Shown: one piece after another, positions 17,293-25,754 of the stretch | How positions within the stretch are numbered: position 1 is the first letter of the stretch | Layout of the letters: the number at the start of each line of letters is the position of its first letter | Origin: Devosia lacusdianchii | GTDB taxonomy: Bacteria > Pseudomonadota > Alphaproteobacteria > Rhizobiales > Devosiaceae | Assembly: GCF_022429625.1 (NCBI RefSeq) | Contig: NZ_CP092483.1 | Coordinates: 310,001-374,000, forward strand | DNA length: 64,000 nt | Direction: 5' to 3' | Notes under the pieces: generated by a model | Database searches by the model: none | What the model was told of the DNA's origin: nothing | What the model saw: the letters and a program-made list of their open reading frames with translations, nothing else | Position numbers and translations under genes: made by a program

Positions 17293-19158
17293 CTATTCCG
17301 TTTTGATCACCCCAAACAGGACCGAGCGTACGTCCTCTTCGCTCCGGCGTGCTAGGGCGTCGCCCAGCGTCGTCAGGTGTTGTTGCATGTTCAGGTCGGC
17401 CGGATGGATGCTAGCCCGCTTGATCTTGGAGTGGCGTGTGGGCTCGGCTGCCAGATCATCATAAAACAGTTCTTCAAACAGCTTTTCCCCAGGGCGTGAG
17501 CCGACCGTTACGATCTCAATGTCCCCATCTCGGCCAGTAGAAGTTTTGAGGCGCAGGCCTGATAGGAAGACCATGTTTTCGGCAAGGTCCCGAATACGGA
17601 CCGGTTCGCCCATGTCGAGCAGGAATGTGTCGCCCCCTTCAGAAAGTGCGCCAGCCTGAACGATAAGCTCGGCGGCTTCGTGAATGGACATAAAGTAGCG
17701 CGTCATGCGGTCATCGGTGAGGGTAATTGGTCCGCCCTTGGCGATCTGCTCCTTAAACAGGGGCACGACAGAACCGTTGGAGCCCAAGACATTGCCGAAG
17801 CGAACCGAGCAGAAACTCTGTCCAGTTTGTTCCGCCCGGGCCTTTTGGGAGTAGTCGTAGACGATTAACTCGGCCCAGCGCTTGGTAGCGCCCATAACGT
17901 TTGTTGGGCGCACCGCCTTATCAGAAGAGATTAGAACAAAACTCCTGACACCTGCTTCAAAGGCGACCTGGGCTAAGGTCTGGGTGCCGAACACATTGTT
18001 TCGCGCCCCTTCAAGAACGTTCCTTTCAAGGAGGGGAACGTGCTTATGCGCCGCGGCGTGAAATATGACGTCAGCGCGATAATGCGTGACAGCCTCGCGG
18101 ACCCTGGGCTCGTCGGTGATTGAGCCAAGGACTGGAACAATCCGTGTATTTCCGTCGCCAAGTTCGCGAGCGATCTGGTAAAGTGCAAATTCGTTCGCTT
18201 CGAGCAGAACAAGAGACGCGGGCGACCACTTGACGATCAGACGGCAGAGCTCCGAACCGATCGAGCCGCCGGCCCCTGTTACCAAGATGTTGCGCCCCTC
18301 GATCATGACGCGGAGTAGCGCAGGCTCGGGCGGCACTTCGGACCTTCCAAGCAACTCATCCAGGTCGATGTCACGCACCTGGCTGCCAGCCAGTTGACCG
18401 TTCACCCAGTCGAGCAGGGGGGGGACAGTTCGTATCGTCACGTGGGGGCGACTGATTCGCGCGACGATCTCCATGCGTCGGCTCATCGATAGCGATGGTA
18501 TCGCTATGATGATCTCGCGGATATCAAGTTGCGCGATCAGTTCATCCAGCTCAAGGGGCGAATGCACTGGTATGCCGGCGATTACGCGACCTTGTAAGTT
18601 GGGATTGTCGTCGAGAAAGCCCACGATAGTCGAGACGGACTGGCCAGCCAGTGCCCCCGCAAGTTTGACACCAGCATCACCGGAGCCGTAGATCAGCAAG
18701 GCGCGCTCAGGTTTGCCGCGGGTTCCGGCAGGTGAGGCGAGATAGCGCACCAGCAAGCGGGCACCAATCACCAGAATCACGCTAAGGGCCCAATAGAGTA
18801 GCGGCACTGAACGGGGCACGCCGCGCTGGCCCGACATTTCGGTGAGGAAAGCCAGGACCACCCAGCATAGGACCGAGATGGTCAGGGCCTGCAGCAGTTG
18901 CAGCAATGCCTTGTCGGACATGTAGCGCAGCACCGTGCGGTAGCCGCCCATCCACCAGAAAATTCCGAGGGCCATGGCGGGTGCTAATAACAGGAGACCG
19001 AGTTGCTCGAATGTCGATGGTGGTGTCCAGCGACCATACCTCAGCGCATAGCTGGCCCAAAGTGCGAAGGACAAGGCGGCAAGATCGAAACTTACCATTA
19101 CGGCGATCTTGATGCGCCGCGATAGGCGACCAACACGACGCCACAGGTCCATCCTCAT
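17293..19158 (-). CDS. Membrane-bound nucleotide-sugar 4,6-dehydratase (PglF/WbpM/CapD family)
   Basis: About 621 residues. The N-terminal roughly 150 residues hold four or five TM helices, followed by a first Rossmann domain (LLIYGSGDAGVKLAG) and then the catalytic SDR domain with GAGGSIGSELCR. The active-site stretch SSDKAVRPTNVMGATKR carries the Asp/Lys arrangement that replaces Tyr-x-x-x-Lys in this family. The enzyme converts UDP-GlcNAc to the UDP-4-keto-6-deoxy sugar, the first step to bacillosamine- or QuiNAc-type sugars. The PglE-, PglD- and PglC-like genes at 27807-30212 would take the product further. ATG 19158 (or the ATG two codons on) is preferred over the longer frame because it follows AAAAGAGA. 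It is divergent from the wbpA-like gene. Confidence 0.9.
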   Translation of the reverse strand: MRMDLWRRVGRLSRRIKIAVMVSFDLAALSFALWASYALRYGRWTPPSTFEQLGLLLLAPAMALGIFWWMGGYRTVLRYMSDKALLQLLQALTISVLCWVVLAFLTEMSGQRGVPRSVPLLYWALSVILVIGARLLVRYLASPAGTRGKPERALLIYGSGDAGVKLAGALAGQSVSTIVGFLDDNPNLQGRVIAGIPVHSPLELDELIAQLDIREIIIAIPSLSMSRRMEIVARISRPHVTIRTVPPLLDWVNGQLAGSQVRDIDLDELLGRSEVPPEPALLRVMIEGRNILVTGAGGSIGSELCRLIVKWSPASLVLLEANEFALYQIARELGDGNTRIVPVLGSITDEPRVREAVTHYRADVIFHAAAHKHVPLLERNVLEGARNNVFGTQTLAQVAFEAGVRSFVLISSDKAVRPTNVMGATKRWAELIVYDYSQKARAEQTGQSFCSVRFGNVLGSNGSVVPLFKEQIAKGGPITLTDDRMTRYFMSIHEAAELIVQAGALSEGGDTFLLDMGEPVRIRDLAENMVFLSGLRLKTSTGRDGDIEIVTVGSRPGEKLFEELFYDDLAAEPTRHSKIKRASIHPADLNMQQHLTTLGDALARRSEEDVRSVLFGVIKTE

Positions 19159-19364
19159 CTGAATCTCTTTTCTGACGCTGGCATACCGGTGATCGAGATC
19201 GCACGGATAATGCAACTGGGGGGGGCGGGCAACTCAGATGCATTTTGCTCACAGTTCAGCAGCGAGTTCACGGACCAGTTGGATGAGTTCGCGGGGGACT
19301 CTTGTGCTTTGGAGGCACAATCATTAATGCACCTCAATCTCATCGAATCCCACGGGGCCAAGAA
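19159..19364. promoter_or_regulatory. Divergent promoter region between pglF-like and wbpA-like genes
   Basis: 206 bases separate the two divergent starts and must carry both promoters. I cannot assign -35/-10 boxes with confidence. Confidence 0.45.
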
Positions 19365-20708
19365 ATGGATTTTGCCGATAACGGGAAACGCGGGGCCAAG
19401 GTCGAAACAGATCTGCTCGACCGTCTCACAGCGAAGTCCTCCAAGATCGGTATTTACGGTCTGGGCTATGTCGGTCTTCCGCTCGCGATCCGTTTCAGCG
19501 AAGTCGGTTTCAAGGTAGTCGGATTCGACGTGGATACCGAAAAGGTTCGGCGTCTGGATGCCGGCGAAAGCTATATCGAGCATATCAGCGCGGCCAGCAT
19601 TGCCGGAGCGGTGCAGGCGGGTTTTGAGGCGACCACCGATATATCCCGTTCGAGCGAGGTCGATGCGCTGATCATCTGCGTCCCGACGCCGCTCAACAAG
19701 AATCGCGAACCCGATATGAGTTTCGTGATCTCGACCCTCGACGCCATCGGTCCCTATATCCGCGCCGGGCAGGTGATTTCGCTCGAAAGCACGACCTATC
19801 CGGGGACGACGGAAGAAGAGATCGTGCCGCGTATCGAAGCGCGGGGTTTCGCTGTCGGCCAGGACGTTTTTGCCGTCTATTCGCCGGAGCGCGAGGATCC
19901 TGGCAATGCACAATTCTCCACACGGTCAATACCCAAGGTCTGCGGGGGCCATACCGCGTCGTGCCTTGCCGTAGGGGTAGCGCTATACACCGGCGTCATC
20001 GACCGCGTGGTGCCCGTCAGTTCCACCAAGGCCGCGGAGCTGACCAAGCTGCTCGAAAACATTCACCGCGCCGTGAATATCGGTCTGGTCAATGAGATGA
20101 AGGTCGTTGCCGATCACATGGGCCTGGACATTCATGAGATCATCCGCGCGGCGGCTACCAAGCCTTTCGGCTTCGTGCCCTATTATCCGGGGCCGGGGCT
20201 GGGTGGCCACTGTATCCCGATCGACCCATTCTACCTAACCTGGAAAGCCCGCGAATATGGGGTCAACACCCGCTTCATCGAATTGGCAGGCGAGATCAAC
20301 TCAGCAATGCCGGACTATGTCATTTCCAAGCTGAACCAGGCGTTGAACCAGCGCAAGAAGTCCGTCAATGGCAGTACCGTGCTGGTGCTGGGCATCGCCT
20401 ACAAGAAAAATGTCGATGACATGCGCGAGTCGCCGTCCGTCGTGCTGATGGAGAAGTTGCAGGACTTGGGGGCTACCGTTGCCTACTCCGATCCCCATGT
20501 GCCAGTATTCCCCAAGTTGCGGGACCATGCGCACTTTGACTTGTCCAGCGTTGCGCTGACGCCTGAGTCGATCGCCGGTTTTGATTGTGTCCTGCTGGCC
20601 ACCGATCACGACGATGTCGACTATGACATGCTGCGTGAGCACGCTCGCCTCGTCATTGATACCCGCGGTCGCTACCAGGCGCCGGCCCACAACATAACCA
20701 AGGCCTGA
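19365..20708 (+). CDS. wbpA: UDP-N-acetylglucosamine 6-dehydrogenase (WbpA-like)
   Basis: A 447-residue UDP-sugar dehydrogenase. It has the NAD-binding [13 protein letters not shown], the CVPTPL loop, [11 protein letters not shown], the central [20 protein letters not shown] helix, and the catalytic Cys in GGHCIPIDP. The C-terminal domain has [18 protein letters not shown]. It oxidises C6 of UDP-GlcNAc to the uronic acid. The next three genes match WbpB, WbpD and WbpE in order, so this starts a 2,3-diacetamido-2,3-dideoxyglucuronate pathway as in the Pseudomonas aeruginosa O5 locus. The frame is open to 19302, but ATG 19365 fits the family N-terminus better. The next gene starts 1 nt after its stop. 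Confidence 0.92.
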   Translation: MDFADNGKRGAKVETDLLDRLTAKSSKIGIYGLGYVGLPLAIRFSEVGFKVVGFDVDTEKVRRLDAGESYIEHISAASIAGAVQAGFEATTDISRSSEVDALIICVPTPLNKNREPDMSFVISTLDAIGPYIRAGQVISLESTTYPGTTEEEIVPRIEARGFAVGQDVFAVYSPEREDPGNAQFSTRSIPKVCGGHTASCLAVGVALYTGVIDRVVPVSSTKAAELTKLLENIHRAVNIGLVNEMKVVADHMGLDIHEIIRAAATKPFGFVPYYPGPGLGGHCIPIDPFYLTWKAREYGVNTRFIELAGEINSAMPDYVISKLNQALNQRKKSVNGSTVLVLGIAYKKNVDDMRESPSVVLMEKLQDLGATVAYSDPHVPVFPKLRDHAHFDLSSVALTPESIAGFDCVLLATDHDDVDYDMLREHARLVIDTRGRYQAPAHNITKA

Positions 20709-20709
20709 C

Positions 20710-21771
20710 ATGCAGCAGTTTGCCCCGCCGATTGTGGGCCGGAAAATCAAGCTCGCCGTCGTCGGATGCGGCCGCATCGCCGAGAATCACCTGGCAGCGA
20801 TTGCCAAGCACTCCGATCGAGCCGAAGTGGTCGATGTTTGCGACATTGTCGAGGATCGTGCAGGAGCGGCCGCCAATGCCGCCGGCGCAAAACCGTGGAC
20901 CAGCCTGTCGGCGATGCTTGAGCACACCACGGCCGATGCAGTGGTGCTCACCACGCCTAGCGGCTTGCATGCGAACCAGGCAATCGAGGTCGCGCAAAGC
21001 GGGCGTCATGTCATCACTGAAAAGCCGATGGCGACGCGATGGCATGACGGATTGCGCATGGTTCGCTCATGCGACGGGGCGGGCGTTCGCCTGTTCGTCG
21101 TCAAGCAGAACCGGCGCAATGCGACGCTGCAATTGCTCAAACGCGCCGTCGACCAAAAGCGTTTTGGCCGCATCTATATGGTCAACATCAACGTGTTCTG
21201 GACGCGTCCACAGGACTACTACGACAGCGCGTCCTGGCGCGGCACTTGGGAGTTTGACGGCGGCGCTTTCATGAACCAGGCGAGCCATTATGTGGACCTT
21301 CTCGACTGGCTGATCGGCCCGATCGAAAGCCTGCATGCCTACACGGCCACGCTGGCACGCAATATCGAAGTGGAAGATACAGGTGTGGTTTCGGTCAAAT
21401 GGCGCTCGGGCGCGCTTGGTTCGATGAACGTGACCATGCTGACTTATCCAAAAAATCTGGAAGGCAGCATCACCATCATCGGCGAAAAGGGCACGGTCCG
21501 TGTCGGCGGCGTCGCGGTCAACCAGATCGAGCAGTGGCAGTTTGCCGAACCCCACGTCGACGATGCGCTGGTGCAAAGTTCCAGCTACGAAACCACCTCG
21601 GTCTATGGTTTCGGCCATCCGCTCTACTACGACAATGTCATCAACGTCCTGAGCGGCAAGGCCGAGCCTGAAACGGACGGCCGTGAAGGGCTGAAGTCGC
21701 TTGAAGTGCTGATCGCAACCTATCTGTCGGCGCGCGATGGTAGGCGGGTCAACCTGCCATTGGACTATTGA
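20710..21771 (+). CDS. wbpB: UDP-GlcNAcA 3-dehydrogenase (WbpB-like, Gfo/Idh/MocA family)
   Basis: A 353-residue oxidoreductase with N-terminal Rossmann motif [11 protein letters not shown] and the family signature TEKPMATR. It has a C-terminal alpha/beta domain ([21 protein letters not shown] with the conserved His) and a glycine-rich [10 protein letters not shown] stretch. In the WbpA-B-D-E pathway it oxidises C3 of UDP-GlcNAcA to the 3-keto sugar, with its NAD regenerated using 2-oxoglutarate in coupling with WbpE. It starts 1 nt after wbpA and ends in a TGATG junction with wbpD, so it is tightly operonic. Specificity is assigned from gene order; the fold alone would fit many sugar dehydrogenases. 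Confidence 0.88.
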   Translation: MQQFAPPIVGRKIKLAVVGCGRIAENHLAAIAKHSDRAEVVDVCDIVEDRAGAAANAAGAKPWTSLSAMLEHTTADAVVLTTPSGLHANQAIEVAQSGRHVITEKPMATRWHDGLRMVRSCDGAGVRLFVVKQNRRNATLQLLKRAVDQKRFGRIYMVNINVFWTRPQDYYDSASWRGTWEFDGGAFMNQASHYVDLLDWLIGPIESLHAYTATLARNIEVEDTGVVSVKWRSGALGSMNVTMLTYPKNLEGSITIIGEKGTVRVGGVAVNQIEQWQFAEPHVDDALVQSSSYETTSVYGFGHPLYYDNVINVLSGKAEPETDGREGLKSLEVLIATYLSARDGRRVNLPLDY

Positions 21772-22331
21772 TGTCTGTAACGATCCACGAGACTGCCATC
21801 ATAGATGACGGTGCGCAGGTGGGTGATGGTAGCCGCATTTGGCACTGGACGCATGTGTGCGGCCAGGCGGTGATCGGCAAGGGATGTTCGCTAGGGCAAA
21901 ATGTGTTTGTCGGCAACGACGTGCAGATCGGCGACAACGTCAAGATACAGAACAATGTCTCGGTCTATGATGCCGTGCTTATTGAAGACGACGTATTCTG
22001 CGGTCCGAGCATGGTTTTCACCAATGTCTACAATCCGCGCTCGGCGATCAATCGCAAATCGGAATACCGGCGGACTGTGGTGCGCAAGGGGGCCACTCTG
22101 GGCGCCAACTGCACCATTGTCTGCGGAGTCACAGTCGGCACATATGCGTTTGTGGGCGCCGGTGCTGTCGTCAATCGCGACGTTCCAGACTATGCCCTTA
22201 TGGTCGGCGTGCCGGCCCGGCGCATCGGATGGATGTGTGAGACCGGCACGCAACTGCATGGTCTGGGCAAGGTGACCAGCGAAGCTGGCATTACCTACGA
22301 AATCACCAAGGACAGCTGTACGCGATTATGA
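21771..22331 (+). CDS. wbpD: UDP-3-amino sugar N-acetyltransferase (WbpD-like)
   Basis: A 186-residue left-handed beta-helix protein. Its hexapeptide repeats ([52 protein letters not shown]) and the [15 protein letters not shown] segment are typical of WbpD and similar nucleotide-sugar N-acetyltransferases. It would acetylate the C3 amino group made by WbpE. The ATG at 21771 overlaps the wbpB stop (TGATG); the TTG codon just before it is less likely. Its stop overlaps the next start by 4 nt (ATGA). Confidence 0.88.
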   Translation: MSVTIHETAIIDDGAQVGDGSRIWHWTHVCGQAVIGKGCSLGQNVFVGNDVQIGDNVKIQNNVSVYDAVLIEDDVFCGPSMVFTNVYNPRSAINRKSEYRRTVVRKGATLGANCTIVCGVTVGTYAFVGAGAVVNRDVPDYALMVGVPARRIGWMCETGTQLHGLGKVTSEAGITYEITKDSCTRL

Positions 22332-23437
22332 CCGACAAAATCGAGTTTATCGACCTCAAGAGTCAGTACGCCGCCCTGCGCGATAATGTGAACGCGCGAA
22401 TCCAGGCCGTGCTGGACCATGGCCAGTATATCATGGGTCCAGAGGTTGCCGAGCTTGAGAAAAAGCTCGCGGCATATGCCGGCGTAAGCCATTGCATCAC
22501 GGTGTCATCGGGCACAGAGGCCCTGCTAATCTCGCTGATGGCCCTGGGCATTGGCCCAGGGGACGAGGTCATCACCTCACCGTTTACCTTCGCAGCAACG
22601 GCCGAAGTTATCGCGCTTGTCGGTGCTACCCCTGTGTTCGTCGATGTTGAGCCCGACACCTGCAATATTGACATACGGTTGGTCGAGCAGGCGATCACGG
22701 AGCGGACCAAGGCGATCATGCCGGTTTCGCTCTATGGCCAGGTTGCCGATATGGACGAGCTTAACTCCCTGGCGACAGAGCATGGCCTCGTCGTTATCGA
22801 AGACGCGGCTCAAAGCTTTGGCGCGAGCTATCGCGACCGGCGCAGTTGCGGGGTCAGCCAGATTGGCTGTGCCAGCTTCTTTCCGAGCAAGCCGTTGGGC
22901 TGCTATGGCGACGGCGGTGCGATCTTCAGCAATGATGACGTGTTTGCAGAGGCCTCGCGGGAAATCCGCGTGCATGGCCAAGAGAGGCGTTACTATCACA
23001 CAAGGATCGGTGTTGGCGGGCGCATGGACACGATCCAGTGCGCCGTGGTGCTGGCCAAACTGGAACGCTTCGATTGGGAAATCGAGCAGCGCCTGCTTGC
23101 CGGGCAGCGCTATTTCGACATGCTGGCCGGCAACAACAATGTGTCGCTGCCTGTGGTGCGCAGCGATCGCAATTGCGTGTGGGCGCAGTTCACGGTTCAG
23201 GTGGATGGTCGCGAAGCGGTCATCGAGGCGCTCAAGGCGGCAGGGGTGCCAACCGCGGTTCACTATCCCATCCCGCTCCACTGGCAGCCGGCATACAAGG
23301 ATATGTGCCGAATTTCCGGGACACTTGCCCATGCCGAACAGGTCGCACAACGCGTGATGAGCCTGCCGATGCACCCCTATATTTCCGAAGCAACGCAACG
23401 CCGAGTCGTGGGTGCCCTGATCGCAGCGGTACGCTAG
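22328..23437 (+). CDS. wbpE: UDP-3-keto sugar aminotransferase (WbpE-like, DegT/DnrJ/EryC1/StrS)
   Basis: A 369-residue PLP enzyme. It opens with [15 protein letters not shown], as WbpE does, and has [22 protein letters not shown], the [10 protein letters not shown] motif with the cofactor Asp, and the Schiff-base Lys in [16 protein letters not shown]. It transfers an amino group from glutamate to C3 of the 3-keto uronic acid. ATGA overlap with wbpD. It is followed after 28 nt by a glycosyltransferase with its own AAGGAAGG ribosome site. Confidence 0.92.
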   Translation: MTDKIEFIDLKSQYAALRDNVNARIQAVLDHGQYIMGPEVAELEKKLAAYAGVSHCITVSSGTEALLISLMALGIGPGDEVITSPFTFAATAEVIALVGATPVFVDVEPDTCNIDIRLVEQAITERTKAIMPVSLYGQVADMDELNSLATEHGLVVIEDAAQSFGASYRDRRSCGVSQIGCASFFPSKPLGCYGDGGAIFSNDDVFAEASREIRVHGQERRYYHTRIGVGGRMDTIQCAVVLAKLERFDWEIEQRLLAGQRYFDMLAGNNNVSLPVVRSDRNCVWAQFTVQVDGREAVIEALKAAGVPTAVHYPIPLHWQPAYKDMCRISGTLAHAEQVAQRVMSLPMHPYISEATQRRVVGALIAAVR

Positions 23438-23465
23438 CAATCACCTCCACAAGGAAGGAACTACC

Positions 23466-24461
23466 ATGTACCGGGACCGCTCCATCAGCGTTGTCGTGCC
23501 TGCCTTTAACGAAGAGACGCAGATCAACATGGTCATCGACACGATGCCCGCCTTCGTTGATCACATCGTCATCGTGAACGACAAGTCCAAGGACCGCACC
23601 TCGGAAGTGGTGCGTGCCAATTCGGCATTTGGCGCCGGCCGGATCGTGCTGATCGAGCATGAGACGAACCAGGGCGTGGGCGGTGCCATCGCAACGGGAT
23701 ACAAGTGGAGCCGGGACAACAATATCGACATTGCCGTAGTCATGGCTGGCGATGCCCAGATGAACCCGGATGACCTACCCGGTCTGCTTGATCCGGTGGT
23801 GGAAGACCGTGCTGACTATACAAAGGGCAATCGGCTGGTCACAGGCGAAGCCTTCAAGAAGATTCCCAAAATACGCTTCTTCGGCAATTCCGCACTCTCG
23901 CTCCTGACCAAGATCGCGTCGGGCTATTGGCACGTGGCCGATTCCCAGACAGGCTACACCGCCATCAACTCGGTGGCGCTGCATGCCATCGACTGGGACA
24001 AGATGTATAAGCGCTATGGCCAGCCCAATGACGTGCTAGTCAAGCTCAACGTCGCCGAGATGCGTGTTGTCGATGTGCCGGTCGAGCCGGTTTACAATGT
24101 CGGCGAGAAATCGGGCATCAAGGTTCGCAAGGTCATTTTCACGATCGGCTCGCTTCTGGTTCGCCTGTTTTTCTGGCGGCTCAAGGAGAAGTACATCATT
24201 CGGAATTTTCATCCGCTGGTGTTCTTCTACGCTTTTGGCATGTTCAGCTTTCTGGTCAGCATGCTATTCCTGATCCGCATTGTCTGGGCCTGGAGCGCAA
24301 CCGGCGTAGCACCCGAAATCTCGATACTGGGCTGGTTGTTCTCGTTCTCGATCTTCTTCAATTCCACATTCTTTGCGATGTGGTTCGACTACGAGGCCAA
24401 CAAACATCTCAATCCGCCGCTTGCCAGCCGTGACATCAAACGCATCATTGAGAAGCACTAG
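23466..24461 (+). CDS. Glycosyltransferase family 2 with two C-terminal membrane helices
   Basis: A 331-residue protein. The GT-A fold has SVVVPAFNEETQI, IVNDKSKDRTSE, the NQGVGGAIATGY segment and the metal-binding-type MAGDAQMNPDD. Two TM helices lie near residues 245-275 and 280-305. This matches the DPM1-like group that transfers sugar to polyprenyl phosphate or to a lipid-linked acceptor on the cytoplasmic side. RBS AAGGAAGG precedes ATG 23466. It lies between the sugar biosynthesis genes and the flippase, so it probably adds a locus-specific residue or makes a lipid-phosphate sugar for the GT-C enzymes. Confidence 0.85.
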   Translation: MYRDRSISVVVPAFNEETQINMVIDTMPAFVDHIVIVNDKSKDRTSEVVRANSAFGAGRIVLIEHETNQGVGGAIATGYKWSRDNNIDIAVVMAGDAQMNPDDLPGLLDPVVEDRADYTKGNRLVTGEAFKKIPKIRFFGNSALSLLTKIASGYWHVADSQTGYTAINSVALHAIDWDKMYKRYGQPNDVLVKLNVAEMRVVDVPVEPVYNVGEKSGIKVRKVIFTIGSLLVRLFFWRLKEKYIIRNFHPLVFFYAFGMFSFLVSMLFLIRIVWAWSATGVAPEISILGWLFSFSIFFNSTFFAMWFDYEANKHLNPPLASRDIKRIIEKH

Positions 24462-24470
24462 CAGGGATAG

Positions 24471-25754
24471 ATGCTGGTGACGGAGGCAAAGCTTACCCGC
24501 GACATTGCCTGGACGATGGGCAGTTTCGTCATCCTGGCCGCCAGCGGAATACTGATCAACATCGTCGTCGCCTATCTGCGCGGTGCCGAAGCGCTCGGGA
24601 TCTTTAACCAGGCCTATTCGGTCTACATCATCGCCTCCCAGATCGCGGCCTTCGGGATACATTATTCCGTCCTGCGCTCGGCCGCCTACCATGAAAGAGA
24701 GCCGCAGCTGCAGGGGCGCATCCTGTTGTCGGGTGCCATTCCGGCGCTGGTCGCCGGCATTTTGCTGGCGGCGGTCGTCGTGATGGCCGAACCTGTCTTT
24801 GCTAGCCTGTTCAGCGCACCCACCGCACGCGCCATCAGCTTTGCCGGTTTTGGGCTTGCTCTCTTTCCGCTCAACAAGGTGCTGATCGGCTTCCTCAATG
24901 GCCTGCGGCACATGAAGGCTTTCGCCATATTCCAGGCCATGCGCTATATTCTGGTGGCAGCGACCGCGACAGTGGTAGCCGCAAGCGCGCTGGCGTTCGA
25001 ATATGCCTCATTCTGCTTTCTCATAGCTGAAGCCACCACTGTGGCGGCGGCGCTGCTCTATATCGTCGCCAATCGCTTGGCGCCGAAACCTGCGATTGAT
25101 CCGGCCTGGATAGGCAAGCACGCCGTGTTTGGCGGAAAATCGCTTTTTGCGGGCATGTTCGGCGAGATCAATACGCGCGTCGATGTTCTGATGCTCGGCC
25201 TCTTCCTCGATGACACTGCAGTCGGCATCTACAGCTTCGCAGCCATGCTGATGGATGGGCTCTATCATCTGCTGGCCATGGTGCGGGTCAACTTCAACCC
25301 ATATCTGGTGGCCGCGACGCGGGATCGTGACTGGCCGCCGGCCCAGGACCTCCTGCGGCGTTCCCAGCGCCTGGCGCCACTCGTCATGGGAGTGCTTTGT
25401 CTGGCTGTCGTGCTTTTCTACTGGATCGTGACCGGCTATATCGTTCCGGAGCGCGGCTTGCAGGCCGGATTGCCGACCCTGATTATCCTGCTCCTCTCGC
25501 TGACGCTGGTGTCGTGCTACGTTCCGTTCGACAACCTGTTGCTCACCGGGGGATATCCGGGTTTCCAGACGCTGCAGCAGTTTTTTGCGGTTGCGACCAA
25601 CGTGCTCCTGAACGTTGTCCTCATACCGGTCATGGGCATTGCTGGCGCGGCCGTGGGGACCGGGCTAAGCTATGTTGCGTCGGTCATCGTCCTCATTATG
25701 CTCTCTCGGCGGTTCTTCGGCTGGAACATGCTGACCAACAAGGTGAATTCATAG
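24471..25754 (+). CDS. Wzx-type lipid-linked oligosaccharide flippase
   Basis: A 427-residue membrane protein with about twelve hydrophobic helices evenly spread and no large soluble domain. It shows the features of the polysaccharide transporter/MOP superfamily: an early AWTMGSFVILAASGILINIVVAY helix, a central GGKSLFAGMFGEINTRVDVLMLG segment and FDNLLLTGGYPG in the second half. It would move the polyprenyl-linked repeat unit across the inner membrane. It begins 9 nt after the GT2 stop and its stop codon directly abuts the start of the amidotransferase fusion. Confidence 0.85.
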   Translation: MLVTEAKLTRDIAWTMGSFVILAASGILINIVVAYLRGAEALGIFNQAYSVYIIASQIAAFGIHYSVLRSAAYHEREPQLQGRILLSGAIPALVAGILLAAVVVMAEPVFASLFSAPTARAISFAGFGLALFPLNKVLIGFLNGLRHMKAFAIFQAMRYILVAATATVVAASALAFEYASFCFLIAEATTVAAALLYIVANRLAPKPAIDPAWIGKHAVFGGKSLFAGMFGEINTRVDVLMLGLFLDDTAVGIYSFAAMLMDGLYHLLAMVRVNFNPYLVAATRDRDWPPAQDLLRRSQRLAPLVMGVLCLAVVLFYWIVTGYIVPERGLQAGLPTLIILLLSLTLVSCYVPFDNLLLTGGYPGFQTLQQFFAVATNVLLNVVLIPVMGIAGAAVGTGLSYVASVIVLIMLSRRFFGWNMLTNKVNS

